Source: Paracoccus wurundjeri
Lineage (GTDB): Bacteria; Pseudomonadota; Alphaproteobacteria; Rhodobacterales; Rhodobacteraceae
Length of the DNA stretch: 64,000 nt
Assembly: GCF_030678915.1 (NCBI RefSeq)
Contig: NZ_JAUUTZ010000003.1
Location: forward strand, 62,001 to 126,000
Direction: 5' to 3'
How positions within the stretch are numbered: the first letter of the stretch is position 1; the number at the start of each line of letters is the position of its first letter. The notes under the pieces are model-generated. The model worked only from the letters and a program-made list of their open reading frames with translations, did no database searches and was not told where the DNA came from. Below are positions 50,463 through 60,346 of this stretch, one piece after another. Position numbers and translations under genes: made by a program.

Positions 50463-52151
50463 CAGGACAATGATCCGAAAATCACGCCCTCTTCTTCTTT
50501 GTCCAAATATCTTGGGGGTCCCGGGGCCGCCCCCCCCGCCCATGCAAAATATCGAAAAGCCGATAGCACCCGCGCGCACCGACACCAAGATGGCGGACAG
50601 ATATTGTGCGAAATTGTCGCTGAACATCTGCACCAGCTTCTGCGCCTGCTTGTCATAGGCTGCCGGATCTTCCCAGGTCTGGCGCGGATCAAGCAGAACA
50701 TCCGAGACATTCGGAACACTGACCGGAACCTCGAAGCCGAAATTCGGATCGCGGCGGAATTCTGCGGCGTTCAGGCTGCCATCCAAAGCTGCGGCCAGCA
50801 GCGCACGGGTGGCCTGAATCGGCATCCGCGAGCCGGTGCCGAATGCGCCGCCGGTCCAGCCGGTATTGACCAGCCAGCAATTCGCGCCGTGCCGTGCGAT
50901 TTTTTCCTGCAGCAACTTACCGTAGACTTCGGGGCGGCGCGGCATGAAGGGCGCGCCGAAGCAGGTCGAAAAGGTCGGAATCGGCTCCACGACGCCGACC
51001 TCGGTGCCGGGGGTCTTGGAGGTGAAGCCCGACAGGAAGTGATACATCGCCTGCGCCGGCGTCAGCCGCGAAATCGGAGGCAGGACGCCAAAAGCGTCGC
51101 ATGTCAGCATGATGATATTCTTCGGATGCCCGCCAAGGCTGGTTTCCGACGCATTCGAGATCGCATCCAGCGGGTAGGCGCAGCGCATATTATCGGTGAT
51201 CGAATTATCCTCGAAATCCAGCTCGAGGCTGTCCTCGTCAAAAACCATATTCTCGATCACGGTACCGAAGCGGGACGTGGTGGCATAGATTTCAGGTTCG
51301 GCCTTGGGCGAGAGGCTGATGGTCTTCGCATAGCAGCCGCCTTCGAAATTGAAGATGCCGTTATCCGACCAACCATGCTCGTCATCGCCGATCAATACGC
51401 GTGACGGGTCAGCGGAGAGCGTCGTTTTCCCGGTGCCGGACAGCCCGAAGAACACGGCGCTGTCGTCCGGGTCGCCGGGTGCGTGGTTGGCGCTGCAATG
51501 CATCGGCATGATGCCTTTGCTGGGCAGGATGTAGTTCAGCAGCGAGAAAACCGATTTCTTGTTCTCACCCGCATATTCGGTATTTCCGATCAGAATCAAT
51601 TTCTTGTCGAAATTCAGTGCGATCACCGTTTCGCTGCGGCAGCCGTGACGTTCGGGATCGGCCTTGAAGCTGGGGCAGTTGATAATCGTGAATTCCGGCG
51701 TGAATGTCGTCAGTTCCTCTGCCTTCGGGCGGCGCAGCATATGGCGGATGAACAGGTTGTGCCATGCCAGTTCGGTCACAAGGCGAACATCCAGACGTTC
51801 TGCCGGATCGGCGCCTCCGAACAGATCCTGCACGAAATAATCGCGGCCTTTCATATGCTCCAGCATATCGGCATGCAGCAGGTCGAACGCCTCAGGCGTC
51901 ATCGGTGCGTTGTTTTCCCACCAGATCGTGTCCTCGACAGATGGGGTGCGGACGACGAATTTGTCTTTGGGTGAGCGTCCGGTATGGACGCCGGTGGTGG
52001 CAAGGAAGGTGCCGCCAAGCCCGATCCGGCCTTCACCGCGGGCAACGGCTTCGGTCATCAATGCAGGTTCCAGCAGGTTGTAATAAGCCCGGCCGACTCC
52101 GTTGATTCCCTGATCCTCCAACCGGCAATTCGGGTTTACGCGCGTCGTCAT
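50316..52151 (-). CDS. pckA: ATP-dependent PEP carboxykinase with an abnormal C-terminal extension
   Basis: 611 residues from ATG 52151 ([20 protein letters not shown]). It converts oxaloacetate and ATP to PEP and CO2. Motifs: [35 protein letters not shown], the kinase loop [27 protein letters not shown] and [15 protein letters not shown]. The usual family length is about 532; residue 531 here is the end of RAGAIG, where I expect a stop. Instead 80 more codons follow, running through a dispersed repeat and then antisense to paaZ. The last native residues ([13 protein letters not shown]) also look altered. The core is intact, so the enzyme is probably active. Confidence 0.94.
   Translation of the reverse strand: MTTRVNPNCRLEDQGINGVGRAYYNLLEPALMTEAVARGEGRIGLGGTFLATTGVHTGRSPKDKFVVRTPSVEDTIWWENNAPMTPEAFDLLHADMLEHMKGRDYFVQDLFGGADPAERLDVRLVTELAWHNLFIRHMLRRPKAEELTTFTPEFTIINCPSFKADPERHGCRSETVIALNFDKKLILIGNTEYAGENKKSVFSLLNYILPSKGIMPMHCSANHAPGDPDDSAVFFGLSGTGKTTLSADPSRVLIGDDEHGWSDNGIFNFEGGCYAKTISLSPKAEPEIYATTSRFGTVIENMVFDEDSLELDFEDNSITDNMRCAYPLDAISNASETSLGGHPKNIIMLTCDAFGVLPPISRLTPAQAMYHFLSGFTSKTPGTEVGVVEPIPTFSTCFGAPFMPRRPEVYGKLLQEKIARHGANCWLVNTGWTGGAFGTGSRMPIQATRALLAAALDGSLNAAEFRRDPNFGFEVPVSVPNVSDVLLDPRQTWEDPAAYDKQAQKLVQMFSDNFAQYLSAILVSVRAGAIGFSIFCMGGGGGPGTPKIFGQRRRGRDFRIIVLLRCDRPCLRDHRQHIIFRDEFAPLIRNPAIPAHFPVNGILARIDLFAG
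50491..50538 (+). repeat. Dispersed intergenic repeat, copy B
   Basis: CTTCTTCTTTGTCCAAATAT begins this copy, followed by CTTGGGGG and a GC-rich tail with a stem (GGGGCCGCCCC region). It matches copy A (3686-3724, opposite strand) and more loosely copy C (11081-11121). It lies between the ends of paaZ and the normal pckA coding part, and in the present sequence is translated as part of the pckA extension. Confidence 0.65.
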
Positions 52152-52347
52152 GTGATCTTGCTCCTGACTTGGGTTTGCCTGCAACTAAACTGTTACGCAG
52201 TAAGTCTGGCCTATAGCATAGGGTTCCCACGAAAAAAGAAGCTGAGGATGACAGTTAGCGCAAACTTCCAATGATAACGCCAACAGTCGGGTGCCGGCAT
52301 GGTCAATGCGGCTGAATCGGGCATGATTCAGACGGTCAGGAGGACAG
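52152..52347. promoter_or_regulatory. Divergent spacer between pckA and hprK
   Basis: 196 bases with no gene. The stretch near 52190-52250 is AT-richer and probably holds both promoters. In many alphaproteobacteria the chvI-chvG two-component genes lie between pckA and hprK; no trace of them is seen here. Confidence 0.4.
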
Positions 52348-52776
52348 ATGATTCGGGTCGGGCAGATTCACGGAACGACAGTGGCACTGGAGGGGCGGGG
52401 CCTTTTGCTTCTGGGCCCGTCCGGTTCCGGAAAATCCAGCCTTGCGTTGCAGCTTCTGGCCGTTGGTGGCCGGTTGGTCAGCGATGACAGGACGGATTTG
52501 CGGCGCGATCAGGACAGTATCATCGCCTCGGCCCCCGCCAGCCTGAACGGGCGAATCGAGGCAAGGGGGATCGGGATCCTGAATGCCGATCCCGCCGGGC
52601 CGGTCAGACTGGTGCTGGTTGCCGATCTGGGGAAAAGCGAGGAAATGCGCCTTCCACCCGATAGATATCACGAGTTGCTGGGCCTCCGGCTGCCCCTTGC
52701 GCTTGGACCCTATCGCCCGCATCTTTACGCTGCGCTGCGGCAGTATCTGATTGCCGGGCGCGCGGATGAGCTTTGA
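52348..52776 (+). CDS. hprK: HPr kinase/phosphorylase, short alphaproteobacterial form
   Basis: 142 residues, lacking the N-terminal domain found in Firmicutes, as usual for alphaproteobacteria. The Walker A motif GPSGSGKSS is at residues 23-31, and [12 protein letters not shown] plus [20 protein letters not shown] carry the catalytic loops. It phosphorylates HPr at a Ser, linking carbon state to regulation. Its stop lies 20 bases before the chosen rapZ start. Confidence 0.93.
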   Translation: MIRVGQIHGTTVALEGRGLLLLGPSGSGKSSLALQLLAVGGRLVSDDRTDLRRDQDSIIASAPASLNGRIEARGIGILNADPAGPVRLVLVADLGKSEEMRLPPDRYHELLGLRLPLALGPYRPHLYAALRQYLIAGRADEL

Positions 52777-52795
52777 CGGAAAGGAGATGATCCGC

Positions 52796-53785
52796 ATGGG
52801 CGAAGACCGGATGGCAGTTGAGACCGCTTCGGACAGTGCCGATCCGTCCGCGGCGCAGCGTGTCGTGCTTGTCACCGGCCCATCCGGGGCGGGGCGCTCG
52901 ACGGCGATCAACGTGCTGGAGGATCTGGGCTTCGAAGCGATCGACAACCTGCCGCTTTCACTGGTTCCCCGTCTCCTGGACGGGCCGTCGCGGCCCGGTC
53001 CGCTGGCGCTTGGCCTTGATGCGCGCAACCGGGATTTCTCGGTGACGAACCTGACGGAACTGATCGACCGGCTCACCCGCAATCCGCATTATGCACCCGA
53101 GATCCTGTATCTGGACTGCGCGCCCGATACGCTGGTGCGCCGCTATAATGAGACACGGCGAAGGCATCCGCTGGCACCTGACGGATCGCCGATGATGGGC
53201 GTATTGGCCGAGATTGATCTTCTGGCGCCGATTCAGGGGCGTGCCGATGTGCTGGTCGATACCACCGAATTGTCCCCCCATGAACTGAAAGCCGAGCTTT
53301 CGCGCTGGTATGACGTCCGGCCCGAAAAACGGCTGAGCGTGTCGCTTCATTCCTTCTCATACAAGCGTGGTGTGCCACGGGGTCTTGATCTGATGTTCGA
53401 TTGCCGATTTCTCGCCAATCCGCATTGGGACAGGGATTTGCGCGAAAAGAATGGAACCCAGACCGAAGTTCAGGACTTTGTTTGTGCTGATTCGCGCTAT
53501 GAAGAATTTTTTTCGCGGATACGTGATCTGATTCTGTTTTTGCTTCCTGCGCATGTCGAAGAGGGCAAAACGCATCTCGCAATCGGCTTCGGGTGTACCG
53601 GAGGGCAACACCGTTCGGTTACTTTGGTGGAAAAAATGGCCGTTGCGCTTGCAGATGCGGGTTGGCCGGTGTCAATAAGGCACAGGGAACTTGAACGCCG
53701 CATGAAGGCGGCCTTGGTCAGTGGCGACAACCCGCCCCTTGGGACAGCGGGTTCGAAAGCCGATGAGCAAGGCGGGGCGCCGTGA
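52796..53785 (+). CDS. rapZ: RNase adapter / nucleotide-binding protein RapZ
   Basis: 329 residues from ATG 52796, which is 9 bases after AAGGAG (52781-52786); ATGs at 52766 and 52787 are less well placed. The N-terminal Walker A is GPSGAGRST (residues 28-36), followed by [20 protein letters not shown] and the C-terminal RapZ core [20 protein letters not shown] and [14 protein letters not shown]. In enterobacteria RapZ directs RNase E to GlmZ; here, next to hprK and HPr, it belongs to the conserved PTS-related set and its RNA target is unknown. Confidence 0.94.
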   Translation: MGEDRMAVETASDSADPSAAQRVVLVTGPSGAGRSTAINVLEDLGFEAIDNLPLSLVPRLLDGPSRPGPLALGLDARNRDFSVTNLTELIDRLTRNPHYAPEILYLDCAPDTLVRRYNETRRRHPLAPDGSPMMGVLAEIDLLAPIQGRADVLVDTTELSPHELKAELSRWYDVRPEKRLSVSLHSFSYKRGVPRGLDLMFDCRFLANPHWDRDLREKNGTQTEVQDFVCADSRYEEFFSRIRDLILFLLPAHVEEGKTHLAIGFGCTGGQHRSVTLVEKMAVALADAGWPVSIRHRELERRMKAALVSGDNPPLGTAGSKADEQGGAP

Positions 53786-53813
53786 TGCATGGCATTAGTA
53801 CTGGTGAGAAGCG

Positions 53814-54236
53814 TTGATTGGAATTGTCATCGTCGCACATGGTGGGCTTGCACGGGAATACCTGTCCGCAGTCGAGCATGTCGTAGGTCCACAAAGCGGT
53901 ATTGCCGCCGTCGCGATCGAGGACGATCATGACCGAGCCGCCAAAACCGCCGAGATTCAGGCTGCAGCCAATGCCGTCGACCATGGCGATGGCGTGGTCG
54001 TCGTGACCGATCTGTTCGGGGGCTCTCCCTCGAACCTGTCCGTGCCGGCTTGCGCGGTGCGGAACCGCACGATCCTGTATGGCGCGAATCTTCCGATGCT
54101 GGTGAAGCTTGCCAAGACCCGGCATCTCACCGTGCCCGATGCGGTTGCCGGAGCCAAAGAGGCGGGTCGGAAATATATCAACTCCTACAATGTCCCGGCC
54201 GAGGCGGTTCTGGATACGGGAACGCATGCCCGATGA
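53814..54236 (+). CDS. PTS EIIA-Man-type regulatory protein
   Basis: 140 residues from a TTG start at 53814 (GGTGAGAAG upstream); no in-frame ATG gives the family N-terminus. The phospho-acceptor is His9 in MIGIVIVAHGGLAREYL, and TDLFGGSPSNLS is the second family motif. No EIIB/EIIC sugar transporter genes are nearby, so it acts in a regulatory phosphorelay from HPr. It overlaps the HPr start as ATGA. Confidence 0.92.
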   Translation: MIGIVIVAHGGLAREYLSAVEHVVGPQSGIAAVAIEDDHDRAAKTAEIQAAANAVDHGDGVVVVTDLFGGSPSNLSVPACAVRNRTILYGANLPMLVKLAKTRHLTVPDAVAGAKEAGRKYINSYNVPAEAVLDTGTHAR

Positions 54237-54511
54237 CCGGTTCCATTACCCGTGAATTGCCTATTGTCAACGTCAAGGGGCTTCATGCCCGCGCAAGTGC
54301 GAAATTCGTGGATGTGGTCGAACGCTTTGACGCGCAGGCAACCGTCGAAAAAGACGGAATGAGCGTTGCGGGAGATTCGATCATGGGTCTGCTGATGCTG
54401 ACCGCGCCGCGCGGCAGTTCGATCGTCGTGACGACCACCGGCCCCGATGCGACGGCATTGGCGGACGCGCTGCAGGAACTGGTTGCCGATTATTTCGGCG
54501 AAGGCATGTAG
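54233..54511 (+). CDS. ptsH: Phosphocarrier protein HPr
   Basis: 92 residues from ATG 54233. His18 (VKGLHARASAKF) is the EI-dependent phosphorylation site, and Ser49 in GDSIMGLLML is the site for HprK. It passes phosphate to EIIA-Man. The presence of both sites and of hprK two genes upstream shows a dual-control HPr. EI (ptsP or ptsI) is not in the window. Confidence 0.95.
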   Translation: MTGSITRELPIVNVKGLHARASAKFVDVVERFDAQATVEKDGMSVAGDSIMGLLMLTAPRGSSIVVTTTGPDATALADALQELVADYFGEGM

Positions 54512-54522
54512 GGCGCGATGCA

Positions 54523-55137
54523 TTGGCCGATCGCAGGAACTATCACCACGGCAATCTCCGCCACGCTCTGGTCGAAGCGACAGCCGCGCTGATTCAGGAA
54601 TTGGGGCCACAAGCCTTCACCATGGCCGAGGCTGCGCGCCGGGCGGGGGTCTCTCCGGCTGCGCCTTACCGGCATTTCAAGGGCCGCGAGGATTTGATCG
54701 AAGAGGTCGCGCGGCTTGGATTTCTGGAATTCGCGGACCGGCTGGAAACGGCTTTCGACGATGGCAGGCCGCGGATCCTGACGGCGTTTCTGCGCATCGG
54801 ACAGGCTTATCTGGATTTCGCGCGGGACCGGCCGGGATATTATATGGCCATGTTCGAATCGGGCATTTCAATCGCCGGGAATCCCGACTTGTCCAAGGCA
54901 TCTCAGAAGGCGCAGGGTGTCCTGCTGCATGCCGCCGAGGCGCTTGCCAGCCGTTTGCCCCCGGATCGCCGCCCTCCGGCCAGAATGGTCGCCAATCATA
55001 TCTGGGCCATGAGTCATGGTGTCGTCGAACTCTTTTCCCGTGGCAAGCCGGGTAGGCGGGCTCCGGTTGAGCCGGCAGAGATGCTGGAGAGCGGGGCGAT
55101 CATTTATCTGCGCGGATTGGGACTGATCCAGGAATAA
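54523..55137 (+). CDS. TetR-family regulator with a WHG-type C-terminal domain
   Basis: 204 residues from TTG 54523 (MADRRNYHHGNLRHALVEAT is the common start of this subgroup). The helix-turn-helix is TMAEAARRAGVSPAAPYRHF. The ligand domain ends GVVELFSRGKPG, as in the TetR_C_33/WHG group. It starts 11 bases after ptsH but is followed by a 157-base gap, so it may regulate the FMN reductase or GST genes downstream. Ligand unknown. Confidence 0.88.
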   Translation: MADRRNYHHGNLRHALVEATAALIQELGPQAFTMAEAARRAGVSPAAPYRHFKGREDLIEEVARLGFLEFADRLETAFDDGRPRILTAFLRIGQAYLDFARDRPGYYMAMFESGISIAGNPDLSKASQKAQGVLLHAAEALASRLPPDRRPPARMVANHIWAMSHGVVELFSRGKPGRRAPVEPAEMLESGAIIYLRGLGLIQE

Positions 55138-55294
55138 CCGTCGTCGTTCGGCCGGAACGAACGCTGCATTCGGCATCCTATGGCTGGCCCGAACGGCCTG
55201 GTGCGATTATCGTTTGCGTATCGGAGGCAGGTCAGGGACTGTTCCGCCATCCTTCCCCATAACGACCCATGAAGCAAATGAGAGGATCACGGAT

Positions 55295-55885
55295 ATGAGC
55301 AAACCGAAAATTGCGATCATCATCGGATCGACCCGTCAGACGCGTTTTGCCGACAAGCCCGCCGCATGGTTGCTTGAAAACGCACAGAAACGCGACGACA
55401 TGGAATTCGAGCTGGTCGATTTGCGGGATTATGACCTGCCTTTCTTCAACGAGGCCGCCTCGAATCTGTGGATGCCGTCACAGGATGCGCGTGCGGTTGC
55501 GTGGCAGAACAAGGTCGGTGAGTTCGACGGATATATTTTTCTGACTGCTGAATATAACCATTCGATCACCGCCGCGCTCAAGAATGCGCTTGATCAGGCA
55601 TATAAGGAATGGAATCGCAAGCCGGCGGCGGCAATGGGCTATGGCGGCGTCGGTGCGGCACGTGCCATCGAGCATCTGCGCAACATTGCGGTCGAATTGC
55701 AGATGGTGCCGCTGCGGAATGCTGTTCATCTTGGCGCGGGCGAGTTCATGAAAGTCAGCCCGCTGGGACAGAATGGCGACATGAGCGAGGTGGACGAGAT
55801 ATTGCAACCGTCGCTGACCGGGATGCTGGATGAGCTGGCATGGTGGGCGGCTGCGACCAAGACTGCGCGCGAAGCTGCTGCATGA
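55295..55885 (+). CDS. NADPH-dependent FMN reductase / quinone reductase
   Basis: 196 residues from ATG 55295 (GAGAGGATCAC upstream). Flavodoxin-like fold: IAIIIGSTRQTRFADKPAAW binds FMN phosphate, FLTAEYNHSITAALKNALDQ is the second FMN loop, and AAMGYGGVGAARAIEHL follows. Such proteins reduce quinones, azo dyes or flavins and guard against redox stress. The next gene is a glutathionyl-hydroquinone-reductase-like enzyme 41 bases downstream, so the two probably form a quinone detoxification pair. Confidence 0.9.
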   Translation: MSKPKIAIIIGSTRQTRFADKPAAWLLENAQKRDDMEFELVDLRDYDLPFFNEAASNLWMPSQDARAVAWQNKVGEFDGYIFLTAEYNHSITAALKNALDQAYKEWNRKPAAAMGYGGVGAARAIEHLRNIAVELQMVPLRNAVHLGAGEFMKVSPLGQNGDMSEVDEILQPSLTGMLDELAWWAAATKTAREAAA

Positions 55886-55926
55886 CATGACCGGGGGTGC
55901 GCCCCCGCGAGAAACAGAGGCACTCA

Positions 55927-56901
55927 ATGGGACAGCTTGTCGATGGCGAATGGCATGACGTCTGGTATGACACCAAAAGCACCGGCGGCAGGTTTCAGCG
56001 AAGCACGACCTCGTGGCGCAACTGGATCACGCCGGACGGCGCCGCGGGCCCATCCGGAGAGGGCGGGTTCGCGGCGGAAAGCGGGCGGTATCATCTTTAT
56101 GTCAGCTATGCCTGTCCCTGGGCGCATCGAACGCTGATCTTTCGTGAACTGAAAGGGCTGTCACCGCATATCGGGGTCTCTGCCGTTCATCCCGACATGT
56201 TGTCGGAAGGCTGGGAATTCCGCACGGATTTCCCCGGCGCAACCGGCGACGAGCTTTTCGGGACGCATTTCCTGCGGGATATCTATCTGCGGGCGGATCC
56301 AAAGGCGTCGGGGCGTGTGACGGTGCCGATCCTGTGGGATCGCCAGCGGGACACGATCGTCAGCAATGAAAGCGCCGAGATCATTCGCATGTTCAATTCA
56401 GCCTTCGACGATCTGACGGGAAATTCCGACGATTACCGTCCCGCCGATCTGCATTCCCTGATCGATGCTTTGAACGAACGCATCTACGATACCGTCAATA
56501 ATGGCGTCTACAGGGCGGGCTTTGCCACCAGTCAGGAAGCCTATGACGAAGCGATCGGCCCGCTATTCGACAGTCTTGACTGGCTGGAGGGTATTTTGGC
56601 CGATCACCGCTATCTCACCGGCGGCCGGCTGACCGAGGCGGATTGGCGTCTTTTCACCACGATGGTTCGTTTTGATCCGGTGTATCACACGCATTTCAAG
56701 TGCAATCGGGCGTGGCTGCGCGAATATCCGAATCTTTGGGGCTGGACGCGCGAACTTTATCAGATCCCCGGTATCGCCGGGACGGTGAATTTCGACCATA
56801 TCGTGCGACATTATCATTACAGTCACGACACGATAAATCCCTATCGGATCATCCCGACGAATCCGCGGATCGACTGGTCCGAACCTCACGGGCGGGGCTG
56901 A
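55927..56901 (+). CDS. Glutathione S-transferase, glutathionyl-hydroquinone reductase type
   Basis: 324 residues, normal for the YqjG/PcpF/Xi-class family. The N-terminal thioredoxin-like domain carries the catalytic Cys in YVSYACPWAHRTLIFRELKG; VPILWDRQRDTIVSNESAEI binds glutathione; the C-terminal helical domain has LTEADWRLFTTMVRFDPVYH. These enzymes reduce glutathionyl-hydroquinones back to hydroquinones. Start ATG 55927 follows AGAGG. It fits with the FMN reductase upstream. Confidence 0.93.
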   Translation: MGQLVDGEWHDVWYDTKSTGGRFQRSTTSWRNWITPDGAAGPSGEGGFAAESGRYHLYVSYACPWAHRTLIFRELKGLSPHIGVSAVHPDMLSEGWEFRTDFPGATGDELFGTHFLRDIYLRADPKASGRVTVPILWDRQRDTIVSNESAEIIRMFNSAFDDLTGNSDDYRPADLHSLIDALNERIYDTVNNGVYRAGFATSQEAYDEAIGPLFDSLDWLEGILADHRYLTGGRLTEADWRLFTTMVRFDPVYHTHFKCNRAWLREYPNLWGWTRELYQIPGIAGTVNFDHIVRHYHYSHDTINPYRIIPTNPRIDWSEPHGRG

Positions 56902-57051
56902 GCGATGGGTAATGGCAGAACGCGCCCGGATGCGTGATTTCTGCTTTATCGCCCTTTCGGGGTTTGCAGCGTCAGGACTGGATTGCGCAGGAAAGGCCGC
57001 AGCCAGCGCCCGAAGGGTTTGCGCCAGCTGCGTGATGATATTCTTGCCGGA

Positions 57052-59115
57052 TCAGGACGCCGGAGCCGCCGGGGCCTTGTGCGTTGCCAGATATTGCCGG
57101 GTTGTCACTGCCGCCAGGATGACGAAACCAAGGGCGGTCGAGATCGGCTCTGGCGCGATCAGCAACAGGGCTGCGATCGGCAATACGATGCGCTCGATCG
57201 TCCACAGCGGTCCCATCAGCCAATTGGTGATCGCAGCCGATAGCGCCACGATACCCAGCACTGCGCCCGTGAAGGCCAGCAGGAAATCCGGCAGCGTGAA
57301 GGCTTGCGTCACGATCAGCAGCGAGGGAGAGAAGACGAAGACGAATGGTACCAGTGCCTTGCCCATCGAAAGCCTGAAGGCAGTATTGCCCGCCTTGAAG
57401 CCATTGGCCCCCGCGATCCCCGCGCCGGCATAGGCGGCCAGCGCCACGGGCGGCGTCACGTCCGCCAGCACTCCGAAGTAGAAGACGAAGAAATGCGCGA
57501 CAAGCGGTTCTACATTCATCATGCCCAATACCGGCGCAGCTACGGCGACCATGATGATGTAGTTCGCCGTTGTGGGTACGCCGCAGCCCATCAGAATGCA
57601 AACCACCGCCGTCATCAGCAGGGTGAACAGCAAGGTCAGCGTTTCCACGGTGAGCAACTCGACCGGTAGAAAGCCCAGGAAGGCGTGGAGACCGGTCGCC
57701 CAATTCGCCGCAACCGTCGTCACCATGAAGGCAATCTTGAAACCAACGCCCGTCAGAGTGACGATGCCGATCACCACGCCGACCAGTGCCGCCGCCGCTG
57801 TCACCGACAGCGATTGCCGGGCACCTGCCACGAAACCCTCGTAGATGCCGGCTGCGGTTTCCTTGATGCCGCCCAGCACGCCCGAGGACATGATGCTCTG
57901 GATCAGGTAGACCACCATACAGGCGGAAATCGCCGAGAAAGCCGACAGGAAGGGCGTGCGGCCCGACATCAGCATCCAGATTAGCAGGAGCAGCGGGGCG
58001 ACCGACAACCAGCCCTCGCGCAGGACCTTGCCGGCTTTCGGCAATTCCTCTTTCGTAAGGCCGCGGATGCCAAGGCGCTTGGCCTCGAGATGCACCTGCA
58101 CCAGCACGCCGAAGAAATGCATGAAGGCGGGGACGAGCGCAGCGATCAGGATCGTGCGCAGCGGGATACCCAGATATTCGACCATCAGGAAGGCCACGGC
58201 GCCCATTACCGGCGGGGTGATCTGGCCACCCGTGGATGACGCGGCCTCGACAGCGGCGGCGAAGTGGCGTTTGAAGCCGATCTTGATCATCGCGGGAATG
58301 GTCAAGGCGCCGGTGGTGACGGTATTGGCGATCGACGAGCCCGAGATCGTGCCCAGCATCGCAGAGGAAATCACCGACACCTTCGCCGGTCCGCCGGCGA
58401 AACGCCCGGTCAATGCGGTTGCAAGGTCGATGAACAATTGCCCCAGCCCGATTTTCTGGGCCATCACCCCGAACAGAACGAAGTGGAACACATAGGTCGC
58501 GATGACGCCAAGCGCGGTGCCATAGATCCCCTGCGAGGTCAGATACAGGTGGTTGATGATATTCGTCCAGTCCGCACCGGGGTGTACAAGGATGCCCGGC
58601 ATCGATTTGCCGTAATAGGCATAGGCAATGAACAGCGCGGCGATCACGGGCAGCGGCCAGCCCATCGACCGGCGCACGGCCTCCATCAGGGTCAGCAGCA
58701 ATATTGTGCCCATGACGATGTCGATGGTCAGCGGGTTGCCGACGCGAAAGGCCAACTGGTCATAAATCCATGGTACGTAAAAGGCGCTGACGGCCCCCGC
58801 GATAGCCAGGATCCAGTCGGTGACGGGGATGCCCAGAACGGCGAAGCCGTCGGTCTTGTGCCGGGTCTTGTCGAAGGCGGCGAAACTGAGGAAGAGGACG
58901 AAAAGCGACGCGCCCATATGCAGACCACGATGCGTCGTTGCACGCGGTATGCCGAAACCGGCCGTATAGAAGTGATAGACCGACAGCAGAAACAGAATGA
59001 CGCCGGTCAGAATGGCGATCGGTGGCAGGATCGTGCGAAACCGCGACTCGGGATCATATTCTTCTTCCAGTGCGCGTAGTTCAGCTTCGGATAACTGACG
59101 TGCAGCTTCGGTCAT
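57052..59115 (-). CDS. TRAP transporter fused permease (TAXI type)
   Basis: 687 residues from ATG 59115. The small (DctQ-like, about residues 25-190) and large (DctM-like, about 200-680) membrane subunits are fused, with about 16-18 hydrophobic helices. Motifs of the large subunit include LGTISGSSIANTVTTGALTI, STGGQITPPVMGAVAFLMVE and MGCGVPTTANYIIM. It moves an organic acid or similar solute using an ion gradient with the TAXI binding protein encoded 82 bases upstream. The substrate cannot be read from sequence. Confidence 0.93.
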   Translation of the reverse strand: MTEAARQLSEAELRALEEEYDPESRFRTILPPIAILTGVILFLLSVYHFYTAGFGIPRATTHRGLHMGASLFVLFLSFAAFDKTRHKTDGFAVLGIPVTDWILAIAGAVSAFYVPWIYDQLAFRVGNPLTIDIVMGTILLLTLMEAVRRSMGWPLPVIAALFIAYAYYGKSMPGILVHPGADWTNIINHLYLTSQGIYGTALGVIATYVFHFVLFGVMAQKIGLGQLFIDLATALTGRFAGGPAKVSVISSAMLGTISGSSIANTVTTGALTIPAMIKIGFKRHFAAAVEAASSTGGQITPPVMGAVAFLMVEYLGIPLRTILIAALVPAFMHFFGVLVQVHLEAKRLGIRGLTKEELPKAGKVLREGWLSVAPLLLLIWMLMSGRTPFLSAFSAISACMVVYLIQSIMSSGVLGGIKETAAGIYEGFVAGARQSLSVTAAAALVGVVIGIVTLTGVGFKIAFMVTTVAANWATGLHAFLGFLPVELLTVETLTLLFTLLMTAVVCILMGCGVPTTANYIIMVAVAAPVLGMMNVEPLVAHFFVFYFGVLADVTPPVALAAYAGAGIAGANGFKAGNTAFRLSMGKALVPFVFVFSPSLLIVTQAFTLPDFLLAFTGAVLGIVALSAAITNWLMGPLWTIERIVLPIAALLLIAPEPISTALGFVILAAVTTRQYLATHKAPAAPAS

Positions 59116-59196
59116 GTCGTGGTTCCCGCAATGTATGAGATGGAAAGGGACGCGAGCCATTGCAGCCTGCGTCCCTGAAACTGGTTAGGATAATAG

Positions 59197-60198
59197 TTAC
59201 TGAAGCTTGCCGGCTTCTTTATAGAAACGCTCGGCCCCCGGATGAAACGGAATACCCGCACCGATTGTTGCGCTGTCCAGCGTGATTTCCTTGCCCTTGG
59301 CGTGACCGGCCGCGAAAAGCTCCTGCGTGCTGTCATTATAAAGCGCTTGAGTGATACCGTAGATCAACTCTTCAGGCTGATCCGCGCTGGTGACGAGTTG
59401 CGCACCAACCGCGATCGTTGCGACATCGGCATCCTGCCCGTCATACGTGCCGGCGGGGAAGTTATCGGTACCGAAGAAATTATAGGTCTCGAGAAGTTTG
59501 TCCACCTCGGGGCCGGTGATCGGGATCAGCTTGACATCGTGCTGACTTGCCAGTTCGGCGATGGCCCCTGCCGGATAGCCGCCGACAAAGAAGAAGGCGT
59601 CCATTGCGCCGTCGCGCATCCGGTCCGCTGCCTGATCGGGCTTGAGATATTCGGCCGAAACGTCATCTTCCGAAAGGCCAAAGGCTTCAAGGATGATCTT
59701 GGCATCCACCAGCGTGCCCGAGCCGGGCTCGTCCAGCGAAACCCGCTTGCCCGCCAGATCGGCGACCGTTTCGATCCCGGAATTGGCGCTGGCAACCAGA
59801 TGGATGCTTTCAGGATAGAGATTCGCGATCAGCCGCAGTTTCTCGACCGGGGGCTGGTCTTCCCACAGGCCGGTGCCGGTTTGCGCCCAATAGGCTACGT
59901 CGGACTGGCTGAACCCTGCCTCCATCGCACCGCCATTGATGGCGTTCACATTGCCGACCGATCCGTTCGAGGCCACCGCCGTTGCCACCAGACCCGGCAC
60001 ACCGCAGGAGCCGCCATCGTCACAGGCGCGCGATCCGGGCGGGCTGGAAATCGCGTTCGCGATCAAGCCACCGATCGGGTAATAGGTGCCCGCCGTGCCG
60101 CCGGTACCGATGCGGAAGAATGCCATGTCCTGTGCGACAGCCCCGCCGCAAACCGCCGTGGCGACCGTCAAAGCCGCAAAAAACGTTCTGATACCCAT
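59197..60198 (-). CDS. TAXI-family TRAP solute-binding protein
   Basis: 333 residues from ATG 60198, which lies a few bases after AAGGTG; ATG 60204 or GTG 60207 are also possible. A signal peptide (MGIRTFFAALTVATAVCGGA, cut near AVAQ) precedes the mature protein. Family motifs: RIGTGGTAGTYYPIGGLIAN, GGAMEAGFSQSDVAYWAQTG, AGKRVSLDEPGSGTLVDAKI. It captures solute in the periplasm for the fused permease. TAXI proteins of known ligand bind glutamate or other dicarboxylates, but most are unassigned. Confidence 0.93.
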   Translation of the reverse strand: MGIRTFFAALTVATAVCGGAVAQDMAFFRIGTGGTAGTYYPIGGLIANAISSPPGSRACDDGGSCGVPGLVATAVASNGSVGNVNAINGGAMEAGFSQSDVAYWAQTGTGLWEDQPPVEKLRLIANLYPESIHLVASANSGIETVADLAGKRVSLDEPGSGTLVDAKIILEAFGLSEDDVSAEYLKPDQAADRMRDGAMDAFFFVGGYPAGAIAELASQHDVKLIPITGPEVDKLLETYNFFGTDNFPAGTYDGQDADVATIAVGAQLVTSADQPEELIYGITQALYNDSTQELFAAGHAKGKEITLDSATIGAGIPFHPGAERFYKEAGKLQ

Positions 60199-60346
60199 TT
60201 TCATCACCTTTTGGTCCCAATGATAAACAATACGTTACGCGAATGAGTCGCCACAGGACAACCACCAATGACGACTCCGGGTGTTTTGATTGCCCAATCA
60301 TGGCGGTGTTTTCGACTCCGCATGAATTGGGCTCGACCGGCTTGAT

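Noticed and set aside
56912..57433. A rightward frame over the end of the TRAP permease gene
   Set aside because: Antisense shadow of the permease 3' end, extended by chance into the gap after the GST gene.
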